Below are positions 9,244-19,661 of a DNA stretch of 64,000 bases, piece after piece. The translations under genes were made by a program, and so were the position numbers. Source of the DNA: Aliiroseovarius subalbicans (GTDB lineage Bacteria; Pseudomonadota; Alphaproteobacteria; Rhodobacterales; Rhodobacteraceae); assembly GCF_022678625.1 (NCBI RefSeq), contig NZ_JALBYQ010000003.1, forward strand, positions 310,001-374,000, written 5' to 3'. Position 1 is the stretch's first letter. The number at the start of each line of letters is the position of its first letter. Under the pieces are notes generated by a model, which did not search any database, was not told where the DNA came from, and saw nothing but the letters and a program-made list of their open reading frames with translations.

Positions 9244-10014
9244 CTAGAGAAACCCTTCGGCTCGAAAACTGAGTTCGCGGGATTTTCCGATAATCAAATG
9301 GTCATGCAAGGTCAGGCCCAGCGCCTTTGCGGCGCTGTTTACCTGACCGGTCATCGAAATGTCGCTGTCCGATGGCGTCGGGTCACCGGATGGGTGGTTG
9401 TGAACCAGGATCAGCGCCGAGGCGTTCAGCTCTAACGCCCGCTTGACCACTTCGCGCGGATAGACCGGCACATGATCCACCGTGCCCTGCGCCTGTTCTT
9501 CGTCAGCAATCAGCACGTTTTTGCGGTCCAGGAACAGCACCCGGAATTGTTCGGTATCACGGTGCGCCATTGTCGTGTGGCAATAATCCAGCAACGCATC
9601 CCAGGATGCCACGACATGACGCTTTAGCACCCGCGACCGCGCCAGTCGGTGCGCTGCGGCTTCCACGATCTTTAGCTCCTGAACAACCGCCTCGCCGACG
9701 CCTTTCACGGCTTTCACCCGCTCGACCGGGGCCGACAGGACCCGGTTGAAATCTCCGAACGTATCAAGCAACAGGTGCGCAAGCGGTTTCACGTCCTGAC
9801 GCGGGATGGCGCGAAACAGGACAAGCTCAAGCAACTCATAGTCGGGCAGGGCCGCCGCCCCGCCTTGCAGGAAGCGCGCGCGCAGGCGTTGTCGGTGGTC
9901 CTTGATATAGGACGGCAACTGTCCGTTCGTTTTGGCAACCGGCACAACGGGTGCCTCATCCGTGTCGAACAGGCTTTGCGGCATTTCGCCAAAGGAAAAG
10001 GGTCGGCGTGTCAT
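9244..10014 (-). CDS. radC: RadC/MPN+ (JAMM) family protein
   Basis: RadC-family proteins carry a JAB1/MPN metalloprotease-like fold; despite the name, a DNA-repair role is not established. The 256-residue length is close to the usual 220-240. An N-terminal helix-hairpin-helix region ([19 protein letters not shown]) is followed by the MPN+ core. The metal motif H-x-H-x(10)-D reads [15 protein letters not shown] near the C-terminus, with the upstream glutamate likely in the [18 protein letters not shown] segment. The gene sits 38 bases past dnaJ on the same strand. No terminator is evident between them, so read-through from the dnaKJ unit is possible. Confidence 0.93.
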   Translation of the reverse strand: MTRRPFSFGEMPQSLFDTDEAPVVPVAKTNGQLPSYIKDHRQRLRARFLQGGAAALPDYELLELVLFRAIPRQDVKPLAHLLLDTFGDFNRVLSAPVERVKAVKGVGEAVVQELKIVEAAAHRLARSRVLKRHVVASWDALLDYCHTTMAHRDTEQFRVLFLDRKNVLIADEEQAQGTVDHVPVYPREVVKRALELNASALILVHNHPSGDPTPSDSDISMTGQVNSAAKALGLTLHDHLIIGKSRELSFRAEGFL

Positions 10015-10052
10015 GCGCCGACCCTTTCATGCCTCGGTTAACCGATGGTTAA

Positions 10053-11204
10053 TCAGCCCTTCATGCTGTCCCAGAAGCTTTTCACCTTGGTGAAAAAGCT
10101 CGAGCTTTCGGGGTTGTTCTCTTCAGACATCTCCTCGAACTCGCGCAGCAATTCTTTCTGCTTCGAGGTCAGGTTCACCGGCGTCTCAACGGCCAGCTCG
10201 ATGTACATATCCCCCTGACCGCCGCCGCGCAGGGCGGGCATGCCTTTGCTGCGCAGGCGCATCTGGCGGCCCGATTGCGATCCGGCAGGGATTTTCACCC
10301 GGCTGCGGCCGCCATCAATGGTCGGAACTTCGATGTCACCGCCCAATGCGGCCGAGGACATGGAGACCGGAACACGGCAATGTAGATGGTGACCTTCGCG
10401 ATCGAACAAAGCGTGATCTGCCACGTCGATGAAGATGTAGAGATCGCCCGCGGGCCCGCCGCGCATCCCGGCCTCACCTTCGCCAGCCAGGCGAATGCGG
10501 GTGCCGGTTTCGACACCAGCGGGAATGTTCACGGACAGGGAGCGTTCTTTTTCGATCCGCCCGGCGCCGTGGCAGGATTTGCACGGATTCTTGATCGTCT
10601 GGCCCATACCCTGACATGTCGGGCAGGTGCGTTCGACGGTAAAGAAGCCCTGCTGCGCACGCACCTTGCCCATGCCAGAACAGGTCGGGCACATCTGCGG
10701 CTCGGCGCCGCTTTCCGCACCCGTACCGTTGCATTCCCCACAGCCGACCGAAGTCGGCACGTTGATGGTTTTCTGCAGGCCGGAATAGGCTTCCTCAAGC
10801 GTCACGCGCAGATTGTAGCGCAGGTCGGACCCGCGTGCGGCACGCTGTCCACCGCCGCCGCGCTGCCCGCCCATAAAGTCGCCGAACAGGTCGTCGAACA
10901 CGTCTGAGAAGGCGCTGGCGAAATCGCCCTGACCGTGGAATCCACCGCCGGGCCGTCCGCCGCCACCGCCCATGCCACCTTCGAATGCCGCATGGCCATA
11001 ACGGTCATAGGCCGCTTTCTTTTCCGGGTCCTTCAGGACGTCGTAGGCCTCGTTCGCTTCTTTGAACTGGGCCTCGGCATCCGGGTTGTCGGCATTGCGG
11101 TCGGGGTGGAGTTCCTTAGCCTTCGTGCGAAAGCCTTTCTTGATCTCATCCGCCGACGCGCTCTTGGCGACGCCCAGAACCTCGTAATAGTCACGCTTTG
11201 ACAT
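10053..11204 (-). CDS. dnaJ: Chaperone DnaJ (Hsp40)
   Basis: DnaJ delivers clients to DnaK and stimulates its ATPase. The 383-residue protein has the full type I layout. The J domain (about 1-70) carries HPD in [11 protein letters not shown] glycine-rich linker follows ([13 protein letters not shown]). The zinc region has four CxxCxGxG repeats: [24 protein letters not shown] and CKSCHGAG. The substrate-binding C-terminal domains complete it. It lies 70 bases downstream of dnaK. The leader in that gap can fold into two competing hairpins, and the putative Shine-Dalgarno is the 3' arm of one of them. Confidence 0.98.
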   Translation of the reverse strand: MSKRDYYEVLGVAKSASADEIKKGFRTKAKELHPDRNADNPDAEAQFKEANEAYDVLKDPEKKAAYDRYGHAAFEGGMGGGGGRPGGGFHGQGDFASAFSDVFDDLFGDFMGGQRGGGGQRAARGSDLRYNLRVTLEEAYSGLQKTINVPTSVGCGECNGTGAESGAEPQMCPTCSGMGKVRAQQGFFTVERTCPTCQGMGQTIKNPCKSCHGAGRIEKERSLSVNIPAGVETGTRIRLAGEGEAGMRGGPAGDLYIFIDVADHALFDREGHHLHCRVPVSMSSAALGGDIEVPTIDGGRSRVKIPAGSQSGRQMRLRSKGMPALRGGGQGDMYIELAVETPVNLTSKQKELLREFEEMSEENNPESSSFFTKVKSFWDSMKG

Positions 11205-11211
11205 GGAATAT

Positions 11212-11260
11212 GTCCCCCTTGGGAACGGGGGACCGGCCAGAGGAAACCCCGGGCCGGTCC
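11212..11260 (-). promoter_or_regulatory. dnaJ leader with two mutually exclusive hairpins, one sequestering the Shine-Dalgarno
   Basis: In the minus-strand transcript, hairpin 1 pairs GGACCGGCC (11260-11252) with GGCCGGTCC (11238-11230). Hairpin 2 pairs GTCCCCC (11233-11227) with GGGGGAC (11218-11212). The two share bases 11230-11233 and cannot form together. The 3' arm of hairpin 2 holds AAGGGGGA, the only Shine-Dalgarno candidate before the dnaJ ATG at 11204. Pairing is seen directly; a regulatory role is inferred. Confidence 0.5.
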
Positions 11261-11274
11261 TTTACCGAAACGAC

Positions 11275-13188
<1,914 letters not shown>

Positions 13189-13296
13189 GCTCAAAATCCT
13201 CTCATAGGCGATGTTATAGGGAACCGACCTCTTGAAGCATCGGCCCCTGATCCCAGAATTTGGCCGGGGCGGAGTGGTCCGTTCCCGACGTCTCGG

Positions 13297-13328
13297 CGTA
13301 TATAAGAAGCGGTAATGCCCCCTGCAAG
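13297..13328 (-). promoter_or_regulatory. Heat-shock (RpoH) promoter of dnaK
   Basis: On the minus strand CTTG (13328-13325) is followed by an 18-base spacer and CTTATATACG (13306-13297). This fits the alphaproteobacterial RpoH pattern CTTG-N17/18-CYTATNTNNG at every defined position. It would start transcription about 105 bases upstream of dnaK. Confidence 0.8.
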
Positions 13329-13382
13329 CGCCTGACGGGCGTGAAATGGGCAAAAAAGCGAGTCATTTTCAGGGTTTTGTGC

Positions 13383-14003
13383 ATGAACGGAGTTTTTGGG
13401 AAGCCGAATGTCATGCTGGGCGGGGCGTCGGTGTGGAAAGGTCTTGTGGACGGCCCGGCGCAGGTCGCGATGATTGACGCGCTGCGCGACGTGGTCGCCG
13501 CGGCGCCCCTGTTTCGTCCCCGCACGCGCTGGGGCAAAGAAATGTCGGTGCGCATGACGTCTTGCGGGCGCTATGGCTGGTATTCAGACGCGCGCGGTTA
13601 TCGCTATGTCGACACGCATCCTGCAGGAGGCGCCTGGCCGGACATTCCTGATTGTATCGTCGCGCTGTGGCATCAGGTGACCGGGTTGGAGCGGCGGCCG
13701 GATTGCTGTCTGATCAACCTCTACAGCGAAGGCGCGCGAATGGGGCTGCATCAGGACCGCGACGAGGCGGATTTCTCGTTCCCCGTGCTGTCCGTGTCCC
13801 TGGGGGATGACGGGTTGTTCCGCATTGGTGGGGACAAGAAGGGCGGGGCGACGCAGTCGCTCTGGCTGGCATCGGGTGATGTGCTGATGCTGGGCGGTGC
13901 GTCCCGGCTGGCCTATCACGGGGTGGATCGCATCCGGTTCGGGTCGTCCAGCCTGCTTTCGGGCGGCGGGCGCATCAACCTGACGATGCGGGTGGTGGAC
14001 TGA
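13383..14003 (+). CDS. alkB: DNA/RNA repair dioxygenase AlkB
   Basis: AlkB is an Fe(II)/2-oxoglutarate enzyme that removes methyl lesions such as 1-methyladenine and 3-methylcytosine by oxidation. The 206-residue product has the HxD pair in GLHQDRDEADFSFPVLSVSLGD, the distal histidine in RLAYHGVDRI, and the two arginines for 2-oxoglutarate in RINLTMRVVD. PCCLINLY-like strand DCCLINLYSEGARMGLHQD is typical of the family. I chose the ATG at 13383 over one 41 codons upstream, which would overlap the dnaK promoter region; an ATG ten codons further in (13413) is also possible. The gene is divergent from dnaK and stands alone. Confidence 0.93.
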   Translation: MNGVFGKPNVMLGGASVWKGLVDGPAQVAMIDALRDVVAAAPLFRPRTRWGKEMSVRMTSCGRYGWYSDARGYRYVDTHPAGGAWPDIPDCIVALWHQVTGLERRPDCCLINLYSEGARMGLHQDRDEADFSFPVLSVSLGDDGLFRIGGDKKGGATQSLWLASGDVLMLGGASRLAYHGVDRIRFGSSSLLSGGGRINLTMRVVD

Positions 14004-14009
14004 CCGGGT

Positions 14010-14615
14010 CTAGCGGGTCAGCGAACAGCACCCGGAATAATGCGTATACCCAGCGGCGGCGCGCAGGATCACGTCGATCGTCAGGCCAAACTCCATGTCC
14101 GACATGCCGTCATTGCAGGCGCTGCGACTAATGACGCTGTGCATCGTGCCATCCGAGCCATCCGCGACCACGGAATAGCGATAGGGCATGCCGTTGGCGG
14201 TCATCGTGGTCTTGGTTTGAAAGCTGTAGTTTTCTCCCGCCGCGCTTTTGAAGGCGACCGGCCCGGCTTTGGGCAAGGTCATGCTCCAGAACGGCTCGGT
14301 TCCGAAACATGTGGCGGGCATGGGAAACAGGCCCTGATCCGGGTGACGCGCCATGAAGCGCATCGACACCCACCCGGCCCATTCCTGCGTGTTGACCAAA
14401 CCCCAACTGCCCGTGTCCGACAGGCGGATCACCTCGACCCCTATGGCATTCGGCGCAAGCGATCCGACAAGATCACTGCTGGCGGCGGGGGATTGGCGGA
14501 TGTTCAGAACATCATCGCTTGCCACGCCTGTGACGTCATACAGCGCCGGCATGGTATCAAGGGCCATGGCCGAGAAGGGCAGCAGCACAAACAGAAGGGC
14601 AAAGAGGGGTCTCAT
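14010..14615 (-). CDS. Exported SH3b-domain protein with COG3650-like C-terminal domain
   Basis: The 201-residue product begins with a signal peptide (residues 1-18, ending SAMA). A bacterial SH3 domain follows (about 25-90: DVLNIRQSPAASSDLVGSL...GWGLVNTQEWAGWVSMRFM), a fold that often binds peptidoglycan or peptides. The second half (about 100-195) has a small beta-barrel-like domain with a conserved opening CFGTEPFWSM and two distal cysteines (SRSACNDGMSD), as in COG3650 predicted membrane-associated proteins. No catalytic site is apparent. Its start overlaps the upstream ABC permease stop by ATGA, implying coupling. A role at the cell wall is inferred only. Confidence 0.75.
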   Translation of the reverse strand: MRPLFALLFVLLPFSAMALDTMPALYDVTGVASDDVLNIRQSPAASSDLVGSLAPNAIGVEVIRLSDTGSWGLVNTQEWAGWVSMRFMARHPDQGLFPMPATCFGTEPFWSMTLPKAGPVAFKSAAGENYSFQTKTTMTANGMPYRYSVVADGSDGTMHSVISRSACNDGMSDMEFGLTIDVILRAAAGYTHYSGCCSLTR

Positions 14616-15436
14616 CGACGGGCCTGCCAGGAAATGGACACGTGTTTGCGGGTATAGCTCTCGCCCATGAGTCCCACCATCAAAAGCGTTGTGGCGACGA
14701 TCAGTGGGTAGGATACGGTGGAGTAATGCGGGTTGTAGTTGATGAAGGCGAAGCCGCGCGCCTGATCGATGATGTGAAACAGCGGGTTCCAGTCAAACAT
14801 CTTGAGAATGTAGAACGGCAAGGTATTGGCCACGAACATCTTGCCCGACGCCAACATGTTCGCACGGGCATATATCGTTGAAACGATGGCGACGAATTGC
14901 GGAAACCAGGGTTTGAGCGCGAGAAACACCAGACCCACAGCAGCGCCCGAATACCAGGCCAGCAGCAGCATGCCCAGCACCGCCATCGGCTGATCGAATT
15001 CCACCGGTGACACCGCAACGTGATAGATGAACAGCACACAGACCGCAGACAGAACCTGGATATACAACGCGCCCAGCGCCGACGAGGTGATTGAGACAAA
15101 GGTCGTCATTGGCGCGTGTTGCATCATTGGTGAGGCCGGGCCTTCGGATCCGGCCACCGCACCCATCGTCTTGGTGTGGGTCATGTAAAGGAAGATGCCT
15201 GACATGATATAGATCAGGAAATCACCCCGGATCGCGTTGCCGCGCAGGCCCAGGATCGAAAACATGACGTAGAACACCATGACCAAGATCATGGTCTGCA
15301 CCATGTTCACCAGCAGTCCGATCAGCGCGTTGGCATGGCTTTTGCGCACGCTGCGCACGGTCGCGTGATAGATCACATCAAGGATGCCGAGCGCACTTTG
15401 CCCGGTGGTCGTTGACCGAAAGTCGGCCTGAAACAT
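14612..15436 (-). CDS. ABC-2 type permease of polysaccharide/polyol-phosphate export family (KpsM/Wzm-like)
   Basis: The product, about 274 residues, is a six-helix integral membrane protein. Hydrophobic segments are visible at LIGLLVNMVQTMILVMVFYVMF, FLIYIMSGIFLYM, ITSSALGALYIQVLSAVCVLFIYHVAV, MAVLGMLLLAWYSGAAVGLVFLAL and YPLIVATTLLMVGLMG. The order and the late motif FDWNPLFHIIDQARGF match permeases that export capsule or O-antigen chains. I chose the ATG at 15434-15436; an upstream ATG at 15466 would add ten residues. No ATPase partner or export periplasmic protein is nearby, which is unusual because kpsM and kpsT are normally adjacent. The partner must be elsewhere. Confidence 0.8.
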   Translation of the reverse strand: MFQADFRSTTTGQSALGILDVIYHATVRSVRKSHANALIGLLVNMVQTMILVMVFYVMFSILGLRGNAIRGDFLIYIMSGIFLYMTHTKTMGAVAGSEGPASPMMQHAPMTTFVSITSSALGALYIQVLSAVCVLFIYHVAVSPVEFDQPMAVLGMLLLAWYSGAAVGLVFLALKPWFPQFVAIVSTIYARANMLASGKMFVANTLPFYILKMFDWNPLFHIIDQARGFAFINYNPHYSTVSYPLIVATTLLMVGLMGESYTRKHVSISWQARR

Positions 15437-15552
15437 GGCGTTTGCCCTTTGCCTGCCCGAACCCATAAAGACAGGGAATTCTTGCCGTTCCCTTACGCGC
15501 AAAGCATAAGAGGGCGGACGGCGTTAATCAACAGACGCCGCTGGTAAGGAAT

Positions 15553-16365
15553 ATGAGGAGCGAGCCATTGGATTTTAACCGGCTGGAAACCGTGATGCGC
15601 AAACTTGCGTTGGAAGCGGGCGATGTGATCATGGAGATCTACAATTCGGACGATTTCGAGGTGAAATCCAAGTCCGACGACAGCCCGGTGACGGCGGCGG
15701 ACGAGGCCGCGGATGCGTTGATCTCGGCCGGGCTGCGCGCTGAATTTCCCGACGTTCTGCTGGTGACCGAGGAACAGGCGGACAGCCACGCTGCCACGGC
15801 TCCCGAATTCCTGATCGTCGACCCGCTGGACGGCACAAAGGAATTCATCCACCGCCGTGGCGATTTCACCGTGAACATAGCCTATGTCGTCGACGGCACA
15901 CCCATTCGCGGCGTGGTTTATGCCCCCGCCAAGGGTCGCATGTTCTTCACCCGCGCCAATGGCGCGACGGTTGAGGAGCTGGGCGCGCTGGAAAAGGATG
16001 CGATGGGTGAGCTGAAGCCGATCAGCGTGTCCAAGCCCGACAATGCCGCGCTGATGATCGTCGCGTCCAAATCGCACCGCGATCAGGCGACCGAAGATTA
16101 CATCAACAAATACGCGGTGAAAGACTCTAAATCAGCCGGATCGTCGCTGAAATTCTGCTTGGTCGCAACGGGCGAGGCGGACCTGTATCCCCGCGTCGGG
16201 CGCACGATGGAATGGGACACGGCCGCCGGTCACGCCGTTCTGAAAGGCGCCGGTGGGGACGTGGTGCGGTTCGACGACCACACGCCGCTGACCTATGGCA
16301 AACCGATCTATGAAAATCCCTTCTTCATCGCCTATGCGCCTGGGGTCGAACTGAAGCCCGCCTGA
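15553..16365 (+). CDS. cysQ: 3'(2'),5'-bisphosphate nucleotidase CysQ
   Basis: CysQ removes the 3' phosphate of PAP, the by-product of PAPS-dependent sulfation and assimilation, giving AMP. The 270-residue protein belongs to the inositol-monophosphatase superfamily. The metal sites are plain: SDDSPVTAADEAAD, VTEEQ, IVDPLDGTKEFIHR, and EWDTAAGHAVLKGAGG near the C-terminus. TKEF after DPLDG is characteristic of CysQ rather than SuhB. It overlaps kdsB by one base (TGATG). The neighbourhood later contains a sulfotransferase (22370-23779), which would generate PAP, so the two may be linked metabolically though not in one operon. Confidence 0.93.
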   Translation: MRSEPLDFNRLETVMRKLALEAGDVIMEIYNSDDFEVKSKSDDSPVTAADEAADALISAGLRAEFPDVLLVTEEQADSHAATAPEFLIVDPLDGTKEFIHRRGDFTVNIAYVVDGTPIRGVVYAPAKGRMFFTRANGATVEELGALEKDAMGELKPISVSKPDNAALMIVASKSHRDQATEDYINKYAVKDSKSAGSSLKFCLVATGEADLYPRVGRTMEWDTAAGHAVLKGAGGDVVRFDDHTPLTYGKPIYENPFFIAYAPGVELKPA

Positions 16366-17165
16366 TGTCGGTCCTGATCGTCATTCCCGCGCGCTATGCC
16401 TCGGTCCGTTATCCGGGCAAAGCGCTTGCCGAATTGCAGGGTGCCACCGGTGTGGCCAAACCCCTGATCCGCAGGTCATGGGAGGCCGCGCAGGCGGTGC
16501 AGGGCGTTGACCGGGTGGTTGTCGCGACCGATGACACGCGCATTCGCAACCGGGCCGAGGCTTTCGGCGCCGAGGTCGTGATGACCTCGGAAAGTTGCCG
16601 CAATGGCACCGAACGCTGTGCCGAGGCGCTGGACAAGCTGGGCGGCGACTATGACATCGTGGTGAACCTGCAAGGCGACGCCCCACTGACGCCGCATTGG
16701 TTCGTCGAAGAGCTGGTGGCGGCGTTGAAGGCACACCCGACGGCCGAGGTTGCGACCCCGGTCCTGCGCTGTGACGGGCGCGCGCTGGCTGGGTTCCTTG
16801 AGGATCGCAAGGCCGGGCGCGTCGGGGCGACCACGGCGGTGTTCGGCGCCGAGGGCAAGGCGCTCTATTTCTCGAAAGAGGTCATTCCCTACACCACGCA
16901 CGGCTGGCCGGATCACGAAATGACGCCGGTGTTTCACCACGTCGGCGTTTATGCCTATCGTCCCGGTGCGCTTGCGGCGTATCCGCGCTGGGCACCGGGT
17001 GTTCTGGAGGATTTGGAGGGGCTGGAGCAGCTCAGGTTCCTAGAGCGTGAACGCCCCGTGCAATGTGTCGAAGTGGACGCGAAAGGGCGCCAGTTCTGGG
17101 AACTGAACAACCCCGAAGACGTGTCCCGGATCGAAGCTATGCTTGCAGCGATGGGGGTGGAGTAA
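16365..17165 (+). CDS. kdsB: 3-deoxy-manno-octulosonate cytidylyltransferase
   Basis: KdsB activates Kdo with CTP to CMP-Kdo, the donor for lipopolysaccharide inner core and for Kdo-containing capsules. The 266-residue length is right. The N-terminal signature VIPARYASVRYPGKAL is the nucleotide-binding loop. VVATDDTRI, MTSESCRNGTERCAEA and VNLQGDAPLTP follow; the family usually has GDEPL, and here it is GDAPL. The tail HHVGVYAYRPGAL ... DLEGLEQLRFLE is also typical. The Kdo transferase waaA lies at 56950 in this same window. Translation is probably coupled to cysQ through the shared TGATG. Confidence 0.92.
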   Translation: MSVLIVIPARYASVRYPGKALAELQGATGVAKPLIRRSWEAAQAVQGVDRVVVATDDTRIRNRAEAFGAEVVMTSESCRNGTERCAEALDKLGGDYDIVVNLQGDAPLTPHWFVEELVAALKAHPTAEVATPVLRCDGRALAGFLEDRKAGRVGATTAVFGAEGKALYFSKEVIPYTTHGWPDHEMTPVFHHVGVYAYRPGALAAYPRWAPGVLEDLEGLEQLRFLERERPVQCVEVDAKGRQFWELNNPEDVSRIEAMLAAMGVE

Positions 17166-17589
17166 GAATTGCTCCCCCGTTTGCCGTCCTTGTTGCCAAT
17201 CGAACCGGCTGCACAGTGAAGGTTTGTCGTGGCGGTGCTCGTCTTGCTGAGCAGTGAAAAGACCATACAATTTTGACCGCTATGCGGCGCTAGTTGACGA
17301 AGTTTGTTGCCACCTGTTTGGGTATTCGGTCAAGCGTAGTGGGTTGCGCGGCCCTGCGGCGCGTCCGCATAAAGTGTTCAAACGTATGGGCTTTATCGCC
17401 ATGCGGGAAAGAGCCGCATATTGTGGCTTTGCTGCGTCACTTGCCGGAAAGGTTAACGCCTGTGGATGACGAGATTCCTCCAACAGATTAGCGTTAGGGA
17501 AAATGAAAGCAAAAAGCCGGACAATGGTGTAGAAAGCTGGGGTAACCAGTAACACCAACTCAACCGGCACCAAATGAGGCGGGATAAAC
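17166..17589 (+). other. Intergenic region, no gene recognised
   Basis: This 424-base gap between kdsB and galU is longer than its neighbours. Short open frames exist (for instance 17254-17469) but none has a convincing ribosome site or a recognisable product. An imperfect TAACGC/GCGTTA inverted pair lies near 17453-17494. A promoter for galU is expected here but no clear -35/-10 pair stands out. Confidence 0.5.
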
Positions 17590-18486
17590 ATGAGACGTAA
17601 GGTCACGAAAGCGATCTTTCCGGTCGCGGGATTGGGCACGCGATTCCTTCCGGCAACCAAAAGCATTCCAAAAGAAATCATGACGCTGGTCGACCGGCCG
17701 TTGATCCAATACGCGATCGATGAAGCCCGCGCCGCTGGCATCAAGGAATTCATATTCGTTACATCGCGCGGCAAAGGCGCGTTGGAAGATTACTTCGACA
17801 ATTCCCCCGTGCTTGAGCAAGAGCTGCGCAAAAAGGGCAAGACCGACCTGTTGGACACCCTGAAGGATACCAACATGGACTCGGGCGCCATCGCCTATAT
17901 CCGCCAACATAAGGCGCTGGGCCTGGGCCACGCGGTTTGGTGCGCGCGCCGCTTGATCAACAACAACGAACCCTTCGCGGTCATCCTGCCAGACGACGTC
18001 ATCGCGGCCGAAAAACCCTGCCTGCAGCAGATGGTCGAGGCCTATGAAGACACTGGTGGCTGCATGGTCGCGGCAATGGAGGTTCCGGCGGAAAAGGCAC
18101 CGTCTTACGGCGTACTGGACGTCAAGGACGACATGGGCACGATGGTGTCGGTCAAAGGCATGGTTGAAAAACCGGCAATGGACGAAGCACCGTCGAACCT
18201 GGCCGTGATCGGTCGCTATATTCTGACACCGAAAGTGCTGCAAAGCCTGAACCGGATGAAATCCGGTGCCGGGGGTGAAATTCAGCTGACCGACGCGATC
18301 GCCGAGGAAATTGCGCAAGAGCGTGATGTCTATGGCTATCGTTTCCGTGGGCAGCGTTTTGATTGCGGCTCCAAGGCAGGATTTCTGCAAGCCACTGTGG
18401 CCTTCGGAATGGCGCGAGAGGATCTGCGGGATGAATTCACCGCTTATCTTCAGGAAATGACCGCGCTGTCGAAGGCTGCCGAGTAG
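17590..18486 (+). CDS. galU: UTP-glucose-1-phosphate uridylyltransferase
   Basis: GalU makes UDP-glucose, the donor for exopolysaccharide, lipopolysaccharide and osmoprotective glucans. The 298-residue protein starts with KAIFPVAGLGTRFLPATKSIPKEI, the nucleotide-binding signature with the activating lysine. It continues with VDRPLIQYAIDEA, FAVILPDDVI and the late GGEIQLTDAIAE and FDCGSKAGFLQA motifs. A ribosome site GAGGCGGGAT precedes the start. It heads a same-strand run of three glycosyltransferases and a sulfotransferase with very short gaps, so its UDP-glucose probably feeds a surface glycan. Confidence 0.96.
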   Translation: MRRKVTKAIFPVAGLGTRFLPATKSIPKEIMTLVDRPLIQYAIDEARAAGIKEFIFVTSRGKGALEDYFDNSPVLEQELRKKGKTDLLDTLKDTNMDSGAIAYIRQHKALGLGHAVWCARRLINNNEPFAVILPDDVIAAEKPCLQQMVEAYEDTGGCMVAAMEVPAEKAPSYGVLDVKDDMGTMVSVKGMVEKPAMDEAPSNLAVIGRYILTPKVLQSLNRMKSGAGGEIQLTDAIAEEIAQERDVYGYRFRGQRFDCGSKAGFLQATVAFGMAREDLRDEFTAYLQEMTALSKAAE

Positions 18487-18492
18487 GCGAAA

Positions 18493-19515
18493 ATGAGGGA
18501 TTGGAAACCGGGATGGGCGTTGGCGTATGAAATGCGCCGACGACGCCGGCGGTTGCTGTATCGCTCGATACGGGCGCGACGGCAGTTAACCCGCGTCACC
18601 CACCGGCCCGGTCTTTCTCGCCCTGACCAGATCCTTGGATTTGCGACCCTTCGCAATGAAATCCAACGCCTGCCCTTCTATCTGGCGCATTATCGAGCGC
18701 TGGGCGTCGGTCATTTTCTGATTGTGGACAACGACAGCGACGACGGCACAGCCCAGTTTCTGTCCGAGCAGACCGATGTTTCGCTCTGGTCAACACGCCA
18801 CAGCTACAAGGCGTCGCGATTTGGTGTGGATTGGCTGACCTGGCTGCAGTTTCGATATGGCCACGGTCGATGGTGCCTTACGGCGGATGCGGATGAGATC
18901 TTGGTTTTCCCCCACATGGGTGCGCGCAATCTGCATGATCTGACGCAATGGCTGGATCAACGCGGCGCGTCATCTTTCGGCGCCGTGATGCTGGATTTGT
19001 ATCCCAAGGGTCGGGTGGGTGATGCACCCTATGAGCCCGGAACAGACCCCACGCAGGTGTTGGACTGGTTCGACGCGGATAACTACTCCCAAACTTACAA
19101 TGCGCGGTATCAACACATCTCCGTGCGAGGCGGCGTGCGTGAACGGGCTTTTTTCGCTGACAAGCCAGACCACGCCCCGCATTTGCACAAGCTTCCACTG
19201 GTGAAGTGGAGCCGCCGCTACGCCTATGCCAGTTCGACCCACATTGCGCTGCCCCGTCGGCTCAACCACGCGCTTGACCCCGACTTGCGCCTGCCCACGG
19301 GCGTGTTGTTACACACAAAGTTTCTGAACTCGATCATCGAAAAGTCGGCTGAAGAGCAGCAACGGCAAGAGCATTTCACGCATCCCGATCGCTACGGCAC
19401 CTACTACACCTCCCTTACGGCCAACCCGGTGCTGTGGCACGAAGGCTCCGTGCGCTATGAGGGGCAAGAGCAATTGGAGCACCTGGGGTTGATGACGTCT
19501 GGTGATTGGAAGTAA
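18493..19515 (+). CDS. Family 2-like glycosyltransferase (first of two paralogues)
   Basis: The 340-residue product has the pattern of the Glyco_tranf_2_4 group. FATLRNEIQRLPFYLAHYRALGV is followed by HFLIVDNDSDDGTAQFL, and a DxD-type metal site lies in LTADADEILV (about residues 131-140). GAVMLDLYPKG is a further shared motif. A basic N-terminus (RRRRRLLYRSIRARRQ) suggests it sits at the inner face of the membrane. The next gene (19662-20672) is a clear paralogue with the same motif order, and the 146-base gap between them holds no gene. It begins six bases after galU. Donor and acceptor are unknown; UDP-glucose is a reasonable guess from context. Confidence 0.85.
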   Translation: MRDWKPGWALAYEMRRRRRRLLYRSIRARRQLTRVTHRPGLSRPDQILGFATLRNEIQRLPFYLAHYRALGVGHFLIVDNDSDDGTAQFLSEQTDVSLWSTRHSYKASRFGVDWLTWLQFRYGHGRWCLTADADEILVFPHMGARNLHDLTQWLDQRGASSFGAVMLDLYPKGRVGDAPYEPGTDPTQVLDWFDADNYSQTYNARYQHISVRGGVRERAFFADKPDHAPHLHKLPLVKWSRRYAYASSTHIALPRRLNHALDPDLRLPTGVLLHTKFLNSIIEKSAEEQQRQEHFTHPDRYGTYYTSLTANPVLWHEGSVRYEGQEQLEHLGLMTSGDWK

Positions 19516-19661
19516 CGCAATTTGCTTAGATTTGGTTTTACCTCATGCCTTCCGCCGCTTAGTGTGTCGGGAGTAGCGACAATGACTCGTGCATTGGCAA
19601 GATTGTGTTAATTTCGCCATGATAAACGGGGCATGGCGCGAGGTGGGGCAAAGGATCGTCC

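Noticed and set aside
17254-17469. Small frame in the kdsB-galU gap
   Set aside because: No ribosome site and no recognisable product; the sequence could be decayed coding DNA, but I cannot support a gene.
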